From the NCBI GenBank assembly GCA_002441005.1, contig DJWO01000010.1, positions 237,593 through 301,592 on the forward strand: DNA of 64,000 nucleotides, written 5' to 3'. Positions 1-9,220 of the stretch are shown here, piece by piece. Position numbers and translations under genes: made by a program. Numbering within the stretch: the stretch's first letter is position 1; the number at the start of each line of letters is the position of its first letter. This DNA comes from Candidatus Aminicenantes bacterium UBA6228. GTDB lineage: Bacteria > Acidobacteriota > Aminicenantia > Aminicenantales > Saccharicenantaceae. The notes beneath the pieces are model-generated. The model saw only the letters and a program-made list of their open reading frames with translations. It did not search any database and was not told where the DNA came from.

Positions 1-527
1 CCATTGTCATGGTGCTCATCGGACTAGCCTGGCTGCCGGTCATTCGCGGCGGGAAGGGACTGTATGACTATCTGCAGGGCGTCCAGTCTTATCTGGCTCC
101 ACCTATTTTTGTGGTCTTTTTTTCCGGCATTCTCAACAAGCGGTTAAATGCCAAAGGCTGTCTGGCCGCCCTCGGCACCGGTTTTATTCTGGGCTTATTC
201 CGCTTAGCTATTGATACCCCGGTTAAACTTGTCCCTGGATTTCAGTACCCCCAGGGCTCGTTTTTATGGATTATGAATAACATCTTTTTTCAATATTACA
301 GTCTGTTCATCTTCATTGTCTCCATCGGGGTGATGTATGCGGTCAGCTATTTAACTGAGAAGCCGGACTATGAAAAAATTGCGGGTTTGACCTTTGGAAC
401 GGTCACTGAAGAACATAAAAAGGCCACCCGGGCTACCTGGAATAAGTGGGATGTCGTCGCCTCGGTCATTGTTTGCCTGTTTATCGTGGCTATTTATATT
501 TATTTTTCAGGTATATTCCAGAAATAA
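1..527 (+). CDS. Sodium/solute symporter (SSS family), C-terminal part only
   Basis: The reading frame is already open at base 3, so the gene is cut by the left edge of the window. About 175 residues remain, with at least three hydrophobic membrane segments. One follows the motif YDYLQGVQSYLAPPIFVVFF, which is typical of the late helices of SGLT-like Na+/solute symporters (established family knowledge). The last segment (VASVIVCLFIVAIYIYFSG) ends in a short cytoplasmic tail. The family uses the Na+ gradient to import sugars, amino acids or similar solutes; the substrate cannot be told from this end. The next gene starts 87 bases downstream with its own ribosome binding site. Confidence 0.85.
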   Translation, partial: IVMVLIGLAWLPVIRGGKGLYDYLQGVQSYLAPPIFVVFFSGILNKRLNAKGCLAALGTGFILGLFRLAIDTPVKLVPGFQYPQGSFLWIMNNIFFQYYSLFIFIVSIGVMYAVSYLTEKPDYEKIAGLTFGTVTEEHKKATRATWNKWDVVASVIVCLFIVAIYIYFSGIFQK

Positions 528-614
528 CAGCAGAAATAATTATTGACGTCCGGAAGGAATTTTGTTTAAGAATAGTTGTATTGTCTTTTTAATTTCATGA
601 CCGGGGAGGTCCCT

Positions 615-3518
615 ATGACTGGCTTTAACTTTAAAAAACTCTGGGCTGGCCTGGCGGTTATTCTGTTAATTGCCGCCAGCCTTATCCAGGCTCAGGCTTA
701 CGCCCAGACGGCGAAAAAGCCCATTGGCTATGATGTTTATGACTCCTGGAAGTCAATTCAAGGAACAAGAATCAGCCACGATGGCCGCTGGCTGATTTAC
801 TCTTTGGTGCCAGGAGAAGGGGATAGCGAACTGGTTGTCCTTGAGCTTCAGACCGGAAAAGAAAGCCGCTATCCGAGGGGGAAAGAGGCGGTTATCACTC
901 CCGATAATCAATTCGTTATTTACACTATCGCCCCACCAAAAACTGAAGTTGATAAAGCCAAAAAGGAAAAGAAAAAATCTGAAGAGCAACCAAAAAATGG
1001 TTTAGGAATTATAAATCTGAAGACTGGCGAGCAGGTTACCGTTGAACGGGTTAAGGGTTTCAAAGTGGCGGAAGATTCCGGAAAATTTGTAGCTTATCTT
1101 CTTGAAGCACCGGTGGTTAAGGAAGCTGAGAAGGATAAAGTGGCGAAAAAGGAAGAAGCTCAAGCCAGTCAGGAAGAAAAGAAAGAACCTGGCCAAAAAC
1201 TGGCTGAAAAGCCTGAGGAAAAGAAAGCCGACAAGAAAAAAGAGCCGGGAACAGAACTGGTCATCCGCCAGCTGGAGACCGGAAAAGCTGTTTCCATTCA
1301 AGAAGTTTCAGAATATGCCTGGAGTAAAGACGGCCATTATTTAGCTTATGCTGTTTCTTCCAAAAAGCCCGAAGAAGATGGAGCTTTTATCTATGAACCA
1401 GCTGCTGATAAAACAACTAACCTGCTCAAAGGGCCAGGGCACTATCTAAAGCTGGCTTTTGACGAGAAGGGTCAGAAGGCCGCTTTTCTCAGTGACCGCG
1501 ATTCTTACCAGGAAAAGGTTTCTCCTTATAAGCTTTACTTCTGGGAAGAAAAGATGACCCGGGCTATTGAATTAGCCGGACCAAAGTTAGCTGGTCTTCC
1601 GGCTAACAATGCACCTTCTGAAAACCGGACCCCTTCTTTTTCTAAGGACGGTAGCCTTATCTACTTTGGCTATGCACCTGTTCCTGAACCAGAACCGGAA
1701 GATGCTCCTGAGCCGGTCAAGGTTGACATCTGGAGCTCAGCTGATCCAGAGCTTCAACCCATGCAGAAAGTTCAGGCGGACGAAGATAAAAAAAGAAATT
1801 ATCTGGCTGTTTGCCATCTGAAGACCAGGGAAAGAGCCATTATCCTTCTCGGCTCACCAGACTTACCAGAAATAAGGTTGTCTGACGATGGCCAGAAGGC
1901 CCTGGGCGTTAACAACTTGCCCTACCGCCAGCTTATTTCCTGGGATAGGGGCTATGCCGATTATTATACAGTGGAGATCAGGACCGGCCGCCGGACAAAA
2001 ATTCTGGAAAAATTTCCCGGACCGGTTAGCTTTTCTCCTGGAGCTAATTATCTGGTTTTTTATGATGATGTTCCCCGCGCCTGGTTTACCTATCGTCTGG
2101 CTGACGGGAAAAAGTTTGATCTGACCTCCAAACTCGGGGTCAATTTCTTCCGGGAAGAATGGGATACACCGGGCGAACCCCCGGCCTATGGCCTGGCGGG
2201 CTGGACGGACAACGATTCCTCTGTCCTTATTTATGACCGTTATGACCTGTGGGAAATAAAACCAGATGGTACCGGGGGTAGGGTCTTGACCGGAATGTTC
2301 GGGCGGGAGAATAATCTGGTCTTACGCTATCAGCGGCTTGATCGAGAAGAAAAATCAATCTCCCTGAAAAAGCCTTTGCTCCTCTCAGCCTTCAACGACC
2401 AGACCAAAGCAACGGGCTTTTTCCTTCTTGATCCGGCCAAAAGCCAGTCACCTTCTAAATTAATTTATCAGGATAAGATGCTGGGTTCACTTCAGAAGGC
2501 AAAAAAGGCCGAGGTCTATATCTTTACCGCCCAAACTTTCGCAGAATTTCCTGATCTCTGGCTGAGCGGCCCTGATTTTGCTAATCCGAAAAAAGTCAGT
2601 CAGGCCAACCCCCAGCAGGCCAGTTATCTCTGGGGACAAGCTGAGTTGAGCACTTACCTCAATGCCGATGGCCAGGAGCTGCAGGCCATCCTGATCAAGC
2701 CTGAGAACTTTGATCCCGGTAAGAAATACCCGCTGCTGGTTTATATTTATGAGCAGCTGAGCGATGGCCTCCACCGTTATTATGCACCAGGTCCGGGGAC
2801 AAATATTAATTTCAGCCGCTATGTCTCCAATGGCTATGTTCTCCTCCTGCCGGATATTGTCTATGAGATTGGCTACCCTGGTGCGAGCGCCCTTAAATGC
2901 GTTCTTCCGGCCGTTGAAAAGGTCATTAATCTCGGTTTTATTGATCCGGCCCGGGTGGGAATTCAGGGTCATAGCTGGGGCGGTTACCAGATTACCTATC
3001 TCATCACTCAGACCAGCCTTTTTGCTGCCTGCGAAGCCGGTGCTTCTGTCGCCAATATGACCAGCGCCTATGGCGGCATTCGCTGGGGAACAGGCATGTC
3101 ACGGGCCTTTCAATATGAAAAAACTCAGAGCCGGATCGGGGCTCCTCTTTGGGGAAGAGCTCTCCAGTTTATTGAAAACTCGCCTGTCTTCTGGGTGGAA
3201 AGGGTTAACACTCCTTATCTCACCATCCACAATGACGAAGACGATGCTGTGCCGTGGTATCAGGGCATTGAGTTTTTCTCGGCCATGCGACGGCTGGGCA
3301 AGAAAGCCTGGATGTTTAATTTTAATGGCGAAAAACACGGGCTCCGGGAAAGAGATAATCAAAAATACTGGACAGTTCATCTCGATGAATTTTTTGATCA
3401 TTATTTAAAAGGCGCACCGGCACCGCCCTGGATGACTCAAGGTGTTCCCTATCTTGAGCGGGGTAAAAGGGATGTTTCCGTCCTTTTCAAGCCAGAGGAG
3501 GAGAAGCCTGAAAAATAG
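615..3518 (+). CDS. Secreted S9-family (prolyl oligopeptidase-like) serine peptidase
   Basis: The protein has 967 residues from the ATG at 615, which follows a GGGGAGG ribosome binding site; an in-frame start 39 bases upstream lacks one. An N-terminal signal peptide (WAGLAVILLIAASLIQAQAYAQ) predicts export. Residues about 110-220 include very Lys/Glu-rich stretches (KAKKEKKKSEEQ and similar) inside what should be the beta-propeller domain, so the propeller carries charged insertions. The C-terminal alpha/beta-hydrolase domain holds the triad: Ser near 787 in GHSWGG, Asp in NDEDDAVPW and His in NGEKHGLRE. S9 enzymes of this type cleave peptides or act as acyl-aminoacyl peptidases. It probably stands alone: the next gene is 229 bases away with its own promoter. 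Confidence 0.9.
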   Translation: MTGFNFKKLWAGLAVILLIAASLIQAQAYAQTAKKPIGYDVYDSWKSIQGTRISHDGRWLIYSLVPGEGDSELVVLELQTGKESRYPRGKEAVITPDNQFVIYTIAPPKTEVDKAKKEKKKSEEQPKNGLGIINLKTGEQVTVERVKGFKVAEDSGKFVAYLLEAPVVKEAEKDKVAKKEEAQASQEEKKEPGQKLAEKPEEKKADKKKEPGTELVIRQLETGKAVSIQEVSEYAWSKDGHYLAYAVSSKKPEEDGAFIYEPAADKTTNLLKGPGHYLKLAFDEKGQKAAFLSDRDSYQEKVSPYKLYFWEEKMTRAIELAGPKLAGLPANNAPSENRTPSFSKDGSLIYFGYAPVPEPEPEDAPEPVKVDIWSSADPELQPMQKVQADEDKKRNYLAVCHLKTRERAIILLGSPDLPEIRLSDDGQKALGVNNLPYRQLISWDRGYADYYTVEIRTGRRTKILEKFPGPVSFSPGANYLVFYDDVPRAWFTYRLADGKKFDLTSKLGVNFFREEWDTPGEPPAYGLAGWTDNDSSVLIYDRYDLWEIKPDGTGGRVLTGMFGRENNLVLRYQRLDREEKSISLKKPLLLSAFNDQTKATGFFLLDPAKSQSPSKLIYQDKMLGSLQKAKKAEVYIFTAQTFAEFPDLWLSGPDFANPKKVSQANPQQASYLWGQAELSTYLNADGQELQAILIKPENFDPGKKYPLLVYIYEQLSDGLHRYYAPGPGTNINFSRYVSNGYVLLLPDIVYEIGYPGASALKCVLPAVEKVINLGFIDPARVGIQGHSWGGYQITYLITQTSLFAACEAGASVANMTSAYGGIRWGTGMSRAFQYEKTQSRIGAPLWGRALQFIENSPVFWVERVNTPYLTIHNDEDDAVPWYQGIEFFSAMRRLGKKAWMFNFNGEKHGLRERDNQKYWTVHLDEFFDHYLKGAPAPPWMTQGVPYLERGKRDVSVLFKPEEEKPEK

Positions 3519-3683
3519 CCGGTCAAATTCAGGATCTGGCTGGAGTTGAAGACTGGTCCCGGGTATCTCTTCTCGCTCTCTGGGTCCCTCTGCCCTTCAG
3601 CCTGGTGACAGCCGGACAGTCAGCCCGGAATTCAGTCAGGAGCTCAGAAAAGTCAGAAAATCTTGATAAAACGGCTTAAATGA

Positions 3684-3713
3684 TTGAAATTAACTTTCCA
3701 GTTCTGGTATATT
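3684..3713 (+). promoter_or_regulatory. Promoter of the ackA-pta pair
   Basis: TTGAAA (3684-3689) lies 18 bases before TATATT (3708-3713). The -10 box is preceded by TGG, giving an extended -10. The acetate kinase ATG is 35 bases downstream. Predicted by eye from sigma-70-type consensus. Confidence 0.6.
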
Positions 3714-3747
3714 ATTTTTCTTTAATAACTTAAAAGGAGCGGCCTAA

Positions 3748-4995
3748 ATGAATGTCTTCGTTTTAAATTGCGGCAGTTCTTCCGTCAAATTCCAGATCAT
3801 TAACACCGACCTGGAAATGTTTGAAACCGATAGCGACCACCGGGTAGCTAAGGGTTTGATTGAAAAAGTGGGAAAAGACGATGCCATCATTAATTTTGAA
3901 GCTGATGGCCAGTCACCGGTTAAAGCCACTGAGCCTATCCATGACCACCGGGAAGCCATCCTGAGAATTAAAAAATGGATGGAAGACCCGGCGACTAAAA
4001 TCAACGGCATTCATAGCTGGGATGATATTCATGCCATCGGTCACCGGGTGGTTCATGGCGGAGAGAAGTTCACCAAATCAGTCAAAATTGATAAGGAGGT
4101 TTTAGCCCAGATTGAAGAGTGCTCGGATCTGGCTCCGCTTCACAACCCGGCTAACCTCAAAGGTATTTATGCCTGCTACGAAATATTTGGAGACGGAATC
4201 CCCCAGGTGGCCATTTTTGATACAGCTTATCACTCGACCATGGCAGCCGAGTCTTATATGTATGCCATTCCTCTCGAGTATTATGAGAAGTACCGGGTCC
4301 GCCGCTATGGCTTTCACGGAACATCACACCGGTATTTAGCCTACCGCTACCGCCAACTGGTCGGAAAGCCAAGAGAAGAAGTCAATATCATTACCCTCCA
4401 CCTCGGGAATGGTTGTTCGGCAGCAGCCATCAAAAAGGGCTATTCCGTTAACACCAGCATGGGTTTAACCCCACTCGAAGGCCTGGTCATGGGAACCCGT
4501 TCCGGCGACCTGGATCCCGCCGTCGTTGAATACCTTTTCAACAAAGGGATTGGCAGTGTCGCCGATATTTTTAACCTGTTAAACAAAAAGAGCGGGATGC
4601 TGGGTGTTTCAGGCTTGAGCAATGATATGAGAGATATAGAGAAGGCAGCCGGAGAAGGCAACCGCCGGGCTGAACTGGCCCTGAAGATGTTCGCTCTCAG
4701 AGTCAAAAAATATATCGGAGCCTACCTGGCCGAGATGAACGGGGCTGAGGCTATTGTCTTTTCAGCCGGCATCGGTGAAAATTCTGCTCTGATCAGGAAG
4801 ATGGTTTGCCAGGGGCTGGAAAATCTGGGTATCGAGCTGGATGAGGAACTCAACCGGCAGGCGGTTGGCGGAAAATGCCTGAAGATTTCCAAGGCGGGCA
4901 GCCGGATAGCAGTCTGGGTAATTCCGACCAACGAAGAACTGCTGCTGGCCAGAGATGCCGTTAGAGTAGTAAGAGATGTGCCACGGAATTGGTAA
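3748..4995 (+). CDS. ackA: Acetate kinase
   Basis: It interconverts acetyl phosphate + ADP and acetate + ATP in the cytoplasm, the ATP-yielding last step of acetate fermentation. The protein has 415 residues, slightly longer than the usual ~400. Visible signatures are NVFVLNCGSSSVKFQI at the N-terminus (ASKHA phosphate-1 loop), YGFHGTSHRY in the middle, and HLGNGCS followed by TSMGLTPLEGLVMGTRSGD. Near the C-terminus FSAGIGENSALIR is the adenosine-binding segment. The start follows an AAAGGAG site. Phosphotransacetylase begins 18 bases downstream, so the two form an operon. Confidence 0.97.
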   Translation: MNVFVLNCGSSSVKFQIINTDLEMFETDSDHRVAKGLIEKVGKDDAIINFEADGQSPVKATEPIHDHREAILRIKKWMEDPATKINGIHSWDDIHAIGHRVVHGGEKFTKSVKIDKEVLAQIEECSDLAPLHNPANLKGIYACYEIFGDGIPQVAIFDTAYHSTMAAESYMYAIPLEYYEKYRVRRYGFHGTSHRYLAYRYRQLVGKPREEVNIITLHLGNGCSAAAIKKGYSVNTSMGLTPLEGLVMGTRSGDLDPAVVEYLFNKGIGSVADIFNLLNKKSGMLGVSGLSNDMRDIEKAAGEGNRRAELALKMFALRVKKYIGAYLAEMNGAEAIVFSAGIGENSALIRKMVCQGLENLGIELDEELNRQAVGGKCLKISKAGSRIAVWVIPTNEELLLARDAVRVVRDVPRNW

Positions 4996-5013
4996 TACGA
5001 GCAGGAGGATAAG

Positions 5014-5994
5014 ATGAGCGAAAGCAACTTTGTTAAAGAAATAAGGGAAAAAGCAGCAAAGAGATATTTTAGAATCGCTTTTCCTGATGCTGAAGACCTG
5101 CGGACAATCCAGGCGGCCAGGACGTTAATTGCTGAGAAAATCAGCCAGCCGGTTTTGATCGGCAACCCCGATAATATAAAAAAAATAGCCGCCGGTAGTA
5201 ACCTTAAATTTGATGACCTGGAAATTATGGATCCCGTAACTTCCCCCTGGAAAGAAGAGTTCGCCAGGCATCTCTATGATCGGAGAAAAGCTAAAGGCAT
5301 GAGCCTGGAAGAAGCCACTGCTCTGGTCCAGACGCCGCTTTATTTTGCTGGCTGCCTGCTGGCTAAAGACCAGGTTCAGGCGGTAGTTGGCGGCAATATT
5401 TCAGCCACAGGTGATGTGATCCGGGCTGCTCTTCATACGGTCGGGACAGCTCCTGGCATCCAGATTGTCTCCAGCTATTTCATCATGGTTTGGCCTGAGA
5501 AACTGCTGTGTTTTGCTGACTGTGCTGTTGTTCCAGATCCGACTGATGCCCAGCTGGCTGATATCGCCATCTCTTCCGCTAAGAATTTCCAGGCCGTGAC
5601 CGGTCAGCAGCCGCGGGTGGCCATGCTATCTTTTTCAACCAGGGGCTCAGCCAGCCATCCCTATGTGGATAAAGTAGTCAGTGCGACTAAAATTGCCAGG
5701 GAGAAAGCTCCAGAGCTTTTAATTGATGGGGAAATGCAGGCTGATGCCGCCTTAGTTCCCTCAGTCGGTGAAAGAAAATGCAAGGGTTCACCGGTCGCCG
5801 GCCAGGCCAACGTGCTCATTTTTCCTGACCTTGATGCCGGCAACATCGGCTATAAACTGACCGAAAGACTGGGCGGAGCCGAAGCTATCGGGCCAATTGT
5901 CCAGGGACTGCTCAAACCTTATTGCGACTTGAGCCGGGGCTGCTCGCCTGATGATATGGTCAATGTGGCTGCTATCTGCAGTCTGATGGCCTGA
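5014..5994 (+). CDS. pta: Phosphate acetyltransferase
   Basis: It converts acetyl-CoA + phosphate to acetyl phosphate + CoA and works with the acetate kinase immediately upstream. The protein has 326 residues and is the short, single-domain Pta form without the N-terminal DRTGG regulatory region of enterobacterial Pta. Family segments are visible: FPDAEDLRTIQAA near the start, LSFSTRGSASHP in the middle, and SPVAGQANVLIFPDLDAGNIGYKL then GGAEAIGPIVQGL near the end. The start follows an AGGAGGAT site. The gene ends 75 bases before the end of the oppositely oriented ptb gene, a member of the same superfamily. Confidence 0.95.
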   Translation: MSESNFVKEIREKAAKRYFRIAFPDAEDLRTIQAARTLIAEKISQPVLIGNPDNIKKIAAGSNLKFDDLEIMDPVTSPWKEEFARHLYDRRKAKGMSLEEATALVQTPLYFAGCLLAKDQVQAVVGGNISATGDVIRAALHTVGTAPGIQIVSSYFIMVWPEKLLCFADCAVVPDPTDAQLADIAISSAKNFQAVTGQQPRVAMLSFSTRGSASHPYVDKVVSATKIAREKAPELLIDGEMQADAALVPSVGERKCKGSPVAGQANVLIFPDLDAGNIGYKLTERLGGAEAIGPIVQGLLKPYCDLSRGCSPDDMVNVAAICSLMA

Positions 5995-6069
5995 GCCCGA
6001 AAGTTAAAACAGCCAGGCCGGTCTGATCAAACTTTCCTGAATACTCAGCTGGAGAGAGCCCTTTTCTGG

Positions 6070-6990
6070 CTATTTCCTATTGTTTCTCATCCCGACCAGC
6101 AGGGCAGCTAAGCCAATTGAGTAAAACTTTGAAACTTCACTATCTCCTCGGGAAGTTAAAATGCAGGGAGCCAGGGCCCCGGTAACTATAGCCGCCAGGC
6201 TGGCTCCACCCATAATTGTGCAGGTTTTATAAAAGACATTGGCGGCTTCAATATTGGGGAAGATAAGAATGTTAGCCTGGCCTGCACCTTCTCCTTTGAA
6301 GCCTTTGATGGCTGCGCTGTCTTTGGAGATGGCAATATCTATGCCCACTGGCCCCTCAACCTTGGCTCCTTTTATCTGGCCTCTTTCCGCCATAACTTTA
6401 ATCAGGGCTCCATCCACGGTCGAAGGAACTTTCTGACTGACTGTTTCCGCCGAACTGATTAGATAAGCATAAGGATTTTCAATTCCTAAGGCCTGGGCGA
6501 CTTCAATAGCATACTCAAGCATTTTTACCTTCTGCTCCAGATCGGGCAAAACCAGGACGGCTACATCCGAAACGACCAGAAGCTTGGGGTAGGCTGGAGC
6601 TTCAACTACCGTGACATGCGACAGCAATCCCCCGACAGGAACCAGTCCGGTTTCTTTATTGAGGATAGCTCTCATATAATCGGGAGTGGTCACCAGCCCT
6701 TTCATCAGGATATCGCCCTCACCATCTCTAACCATCTTAACGGCCAGATTCAGAGCTTTTTTGGTCTCTTCTTCATGGATAATTTTATGAAAAATAGAAG
6801 AAACGCCATGTTCACTGGCGACCTTCTCGATCTTTCCTTTATTACCAACCATTATGACTTCGACCAACCCTTCGCCCTGGGCCCGGGCGACAGCTTCAAT
6901 AGTATGAGGATCTTCACCACAAGCTACCACCAGCCGTTTTTTCGGGCTACCTTTAACTTTGGCAATCAACTCGTCAAGTTTTTTGATCAT
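6070..6990 (-). CDS. ptb: Phosphate butyryltransferase (branched-chain or butyryl-CoA type)
   Basis: It converts butyryl-CoA (or a branched acyl-CoA) + phosphate to the acyl phosphate. The 306-residue protein has the Ptb/Pta fold: VVACGEDPHTIEAVARA at the N-terminus, LLSHVTVVEAPAYPKLLVVSDVAV in the middle, and GEGAGQANILIFPNIEAANVFYK near the C-terminus. Its length and the neighbouring butyrate kinase favour Ptb over Pta. The start codon overlaps the stop of buk by four bases (ATGA), so the two are translationally coupled. In amino-acid fermenters such a pair often works on isobutyryl-, isovaleryl- or 2-methylbutyryl-CoA; that is inference here. Confidence 0.9.
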   Translation of the reverse strand: MIKKLDELIAKVKGSPKKRLVVACGEDPHTIEAVARAQGEGLVEVIMVGNKGKIEKVASEHGVSSIFHKIIHEEETKKALNLAVKMVRDGEGDILMKGLVTTPDYMRAILNKETGLVPVGGLLSHVTVVEAPAYPKLLVVSDVAVLVLPDLEQKVKMLEYAIEVAQALGIENPYAYLISSAETVSQKVPSTVDGALIKVMAERGQIKGAKVEGPVGIDIAISKDSAAIKGFKGEGAGQANILIFPNIEAANVFYKTCTIMGGASLAAIVTGALAPCILTSRGDSEVSKFYSIGLAALLVGMRNNRK

Positions 6991-8078
6991 CTGCCTTCCT
7001 CCCTTATTTCCTGTTCATAAATCTTCGCCTGTTCCTGGCCTTCGAGCACTCTTAAAGCTCCTTCGGCCAGGGCCCTCATCTCATCCCCCCCGGGATAGAC
7101 ATAAAAAGGAGCTATAAACTCACATCTTTCCCTAATCCAGTCAACCAGTTGCCGGTAGTGAGCCAGACCGCCAGTCACCACTATCCCCTCAACCTGTCCT
7201 TTAAGGACGGTAGCCATTACTCCAATCCATTTGGCCACATTGTAAGCCATGGCTCTGGTTATCAATTCAGCCTTTTTGTCTCCAGCCTTAATCCTGTCCT
7301 CGACGACTATCATATCGTTAGTTCCGAGTAAGGCCACTACTCCGCCTTTTCCGGCCAGCAATTTTTTTATTTCGGCCCTGGTGTACTGACCTGAAAAGCA
7401 CAGTTCAACCAGGTCCCAGGCTGGCAGGCTTCCAGATCTTTCCGGGGCAAAGGGTCCATCGCCGTTAAGGACATTGTTGACATCAACAATTTTGCCCTGC
7501 CGGTGGGCTCCAACGCTTATTCCGCCACCGAGATGGACAACAATAAAATTAACCTCTTCGTACCGGCGGCCAAGATCCTTAGCCGCCTGTCTGGCTACTT
7601 TTTTCTGATTCAGGGCATGAAGAATACTTTTCCTCTTGATAAAAGGCAGCCCGGTAATTCTGGCTATCTCCTCCATCTCATCAACCACCACCGGGTCAAC
7701 AATATAGGCCGGAATATTAAGTTCGCTGGCCAGAGTCTTAGCGATTAAGCCACCCAGGTTGGAAGCATGTTCGCCCTGAACTTCCGCCTTTAAATCCTCG
7801 ACCATCCTGTCTGTCACGGCATAGCTGCCGCTGGGAATCGGCCGCAGTAAGCCACCCCGGGCCACCACCGCCTGGATTGATTCTCTGGGAATCCCGGCCC
7901 TGGCCAATTCTTCCAGAATAACTTCTTTTCGGAAATCAAACTGTTCAATTACCCTGGAATATTTATGAATCTGCTCGACCGGATGAGAAATATTGACCTT
8001 GAATAATTCTGTCCCGTCATCAAAGACAGCTATCTTGGTGGAAGTCGAACCGGGATTGATAACCAGAATCCGCCACAT
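6987..8078 (-). CDS. buk: Butyrate kinase (or branched-chain fatty acid kinase)
   Basis: It transfers phosphate from butyryl (or branched acyl) phosphate to ADP, making ATP. The 363-residue length matches the family. ASKHA-fold motifs are visible: ILVINPGSTSTKIAVF at the N-terminus, FIVVHLGGGISVGAH in the middle, and GIVVTGGLAHY followed by FYVYPGGDEMRALAEGALRVL near the end. The start follows GGAGGTTTAGATA. It is the first gene of the buk-ptb operon. A TATAAT box lies about 115 bases upstream. Confidence 0.93.
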   Translation of the reverse strand: MWRILVINPGSTSTKIAVFDDGTELFKVNISHPVEQIHKYSRVIEQFDFRKEVILEELARAGIPRESIQAVVARGGLLRPIPSGSYAVTDRMVEDLKAEVQGEHASNLGGLIAKTLASELNIPAYIVDPVVVDEMEEIARITGLPFIKRKSILHALNQKKVARQAAKDLGRRYEEVNFIVVHLGGGISVGAHRQGKIVDVNNVLNGDGPFAPERSGSLPAWDLVELCFSGQYTRAEIKKLLAGKGGVVALLGTNDMIVVEDRIKAGDKKAELITRAMAYNVAKWIGVMATVLKGQVEGIVVTGGLAHYRQLVDWIRERCEFIAPFYVYPGGDEMRALAEGALRVLEGQEQAKIYEQEIREEGR

Positions 8079-8192
8079 TATCTAAACCTCCTCTGCTTAG
8101 ACTATAACTGCCAAAACATTTTAACTTTGGACCGGGAAAAGCACTGTCCCCTGTCAGCCACTAAGTTTAAACCTCTTTCTTAAAGAAGGCTT

Positions 8193-8198
8193 ATTATA
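8193..8198 (-). promoter_or_regulatory. Candidate -10 box for buk-ptb
   Basis: On the minus strand the sequence GATTATAATAAG contains a perfect TATAAT. No convincing -35 box is visible 16-18 bases upstream. The same GATTATAATAA core occurs before leuC and before the lyase gene in this window. Confidence 0.35.
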
Positions 8199-8223
8199 AT
8201 CAAAATTTTGAATAAAAAAAACT

Positions 8224-8246
8224 AAAAAGCTGATTGCCAGCAGCTT
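8224..8246 (-). terminator. Hairpin terminator after the DUF2156 gene
   Basis: Read on the minus strand, AAGCTG and CAGCTT form a 6-bp stem around an 8-base loop. A T-rich tract (TTTAGTTTTTTTT) follows directly. It lies 34 bases beyond the stop of the DUF2156 gene. Confidence 0.5.
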
Positions 8247-8279
8247 CGGCTGCCGCCTGGCCAGAGAGGATAACCGGTC

Positions 8280-9167
8280 TCAGGGGCGGCTGAGATCATA
8301 TTTTTTGACCAGATGATGGGGATGGTAAGAGAGCTTCGACCGCTGCAAGCCAGCCAGTCCTGCATCCTGTTCGCGGTTAATATAACGAAATTGCTGCCAG
8401 GCCCGGCGGGCACATTCCCGGTTTAAGAACTGATAGAGTCCCGGAAATTCCCGGCTGGCCAGTTCGACATGAACCACAGCTGTCTCCGGGTTTAATTTTT
8501 CGCCAAGGCAAAAGCCTGCCACCCGGCCATTAATCAAAACCGCCATGGTTGAGAAACCAAAGAGCTTGAAATTAAGCAAGGCTTCTTCTATGGCTCTGAC
8601 CGCGGCCCCGGTATGATTATCCTGACCCGCCTGCTCCTCCCGATCGGCACTGTCCTGGCCCCATTGTTTAACCAGCTCGAGACAGCCCTGAAGATGGGTT
8701 TCGTTGATGACGGTTAACTCTGATTTAAACTGCTTTTCGAACCGTCTGATCCAGTTTCTTTTCCCATCAAATTTTTTACCGCTGAGCTCAGCCAGCTCCT
8801 GAGTCAGATAAACATAATCAAAATTGTTCCGGTCTTCTTTAATCAGGTACTGGCCCTGAAGCTTTCCCAGAAACTTCTCAGAAAGACGCGACAGCCGTGG
8901 AGCCAGATCCAGGCAAAGGCTAATTGACTCATCAAGCTTGTTTTCCCCGACCGGTTCGAGAAAATAAGCCGGCTCATCGGGAGGTGAGCACAGGACACCT
9001 AGATTGCCATTGATTTTTGTCAGGCGAGGCTTTTCCCATTCTCGCCAGATATAAATGTTGGCAAAGGTCAGCTCGCAAATATCAGGAGGGAAAAGTTCAA
9101 GGTAGCTTTGAACTTCTTCTTTATCCGCCAGTTCAATAGGTTTTAGCTCAGGGTAATCAGGAATCAT
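8280..9167 (-). CDS. DUF2156 (phosphatidylglycerol lysyltransferase C-terminal-like) protein
   Basis: The 295-residue soluble protein opens with PELKPIELADKEEVQSYLE and LTFANIYIWREW, the usual entry to the DUF2156 / LPG-synthase C-terminal fold, a double GNAT domain. The middle (KKFDGKRNWIRRFEK) and C-terminal parts (AVVHVELASREFPGLYQFLNRECAR) fit that family. In MprF the domain transfers an amino acid from aminoacyl-tRNA to a lipid, but stand-alone members like this one, without membrane helices, have no established substrate. It is followed by a terminator and preceded at 53 bases by a GNAT gene on the same strand. The start has only a weak GGATG ribosome binding site. Confidence 0.75.
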   Translation of the reverse strand: MIPDYPELKPIELADKEEVQSYLELFPPDICELTFANIYIWREWEKPRLTKINGNLGVLCSPPDEPAYFLEPVGENKLDESISLCLDLAPRLSRLSEKFLGKLQGQYLIKEDRNNFDYVYLTQELAELSGKKFDGKRNWIRRFEKQFKSELTVINETHLQGCLELVKQWGQDSADREEQAGQDNHTGAAVRAIEEALLNFKLFGFSTMAVLINGRVAGFCLGEKLNPETAVVHVELASREFPGLYQFLNRECARRAWQQFRYINREQDAGLAGLQRSKLSYHPHHLVKKYDLSRP

Positions 9168-9220
9168 AATTCATCCAGTCAGCAGCAGCTTCAGATTCTG
9201 CTCCAGATTTCCGCTCTCCT

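Noticed and set aside
1002..1301. Open frames on either strand inside the Lys/Glu-rich part of the S9 peptidase gene
   Set aside because: They are by-products of the AAG/GAA-rich codons of the real gene; no ribosome binding sites and low-complexity products.
8132..8160. GCACTGTCCCCTGT as a further copy of the family 1 repeat end
   Set aside because: Only a short core resembles GTGTCCCCTG; no partner end and no interior homology.
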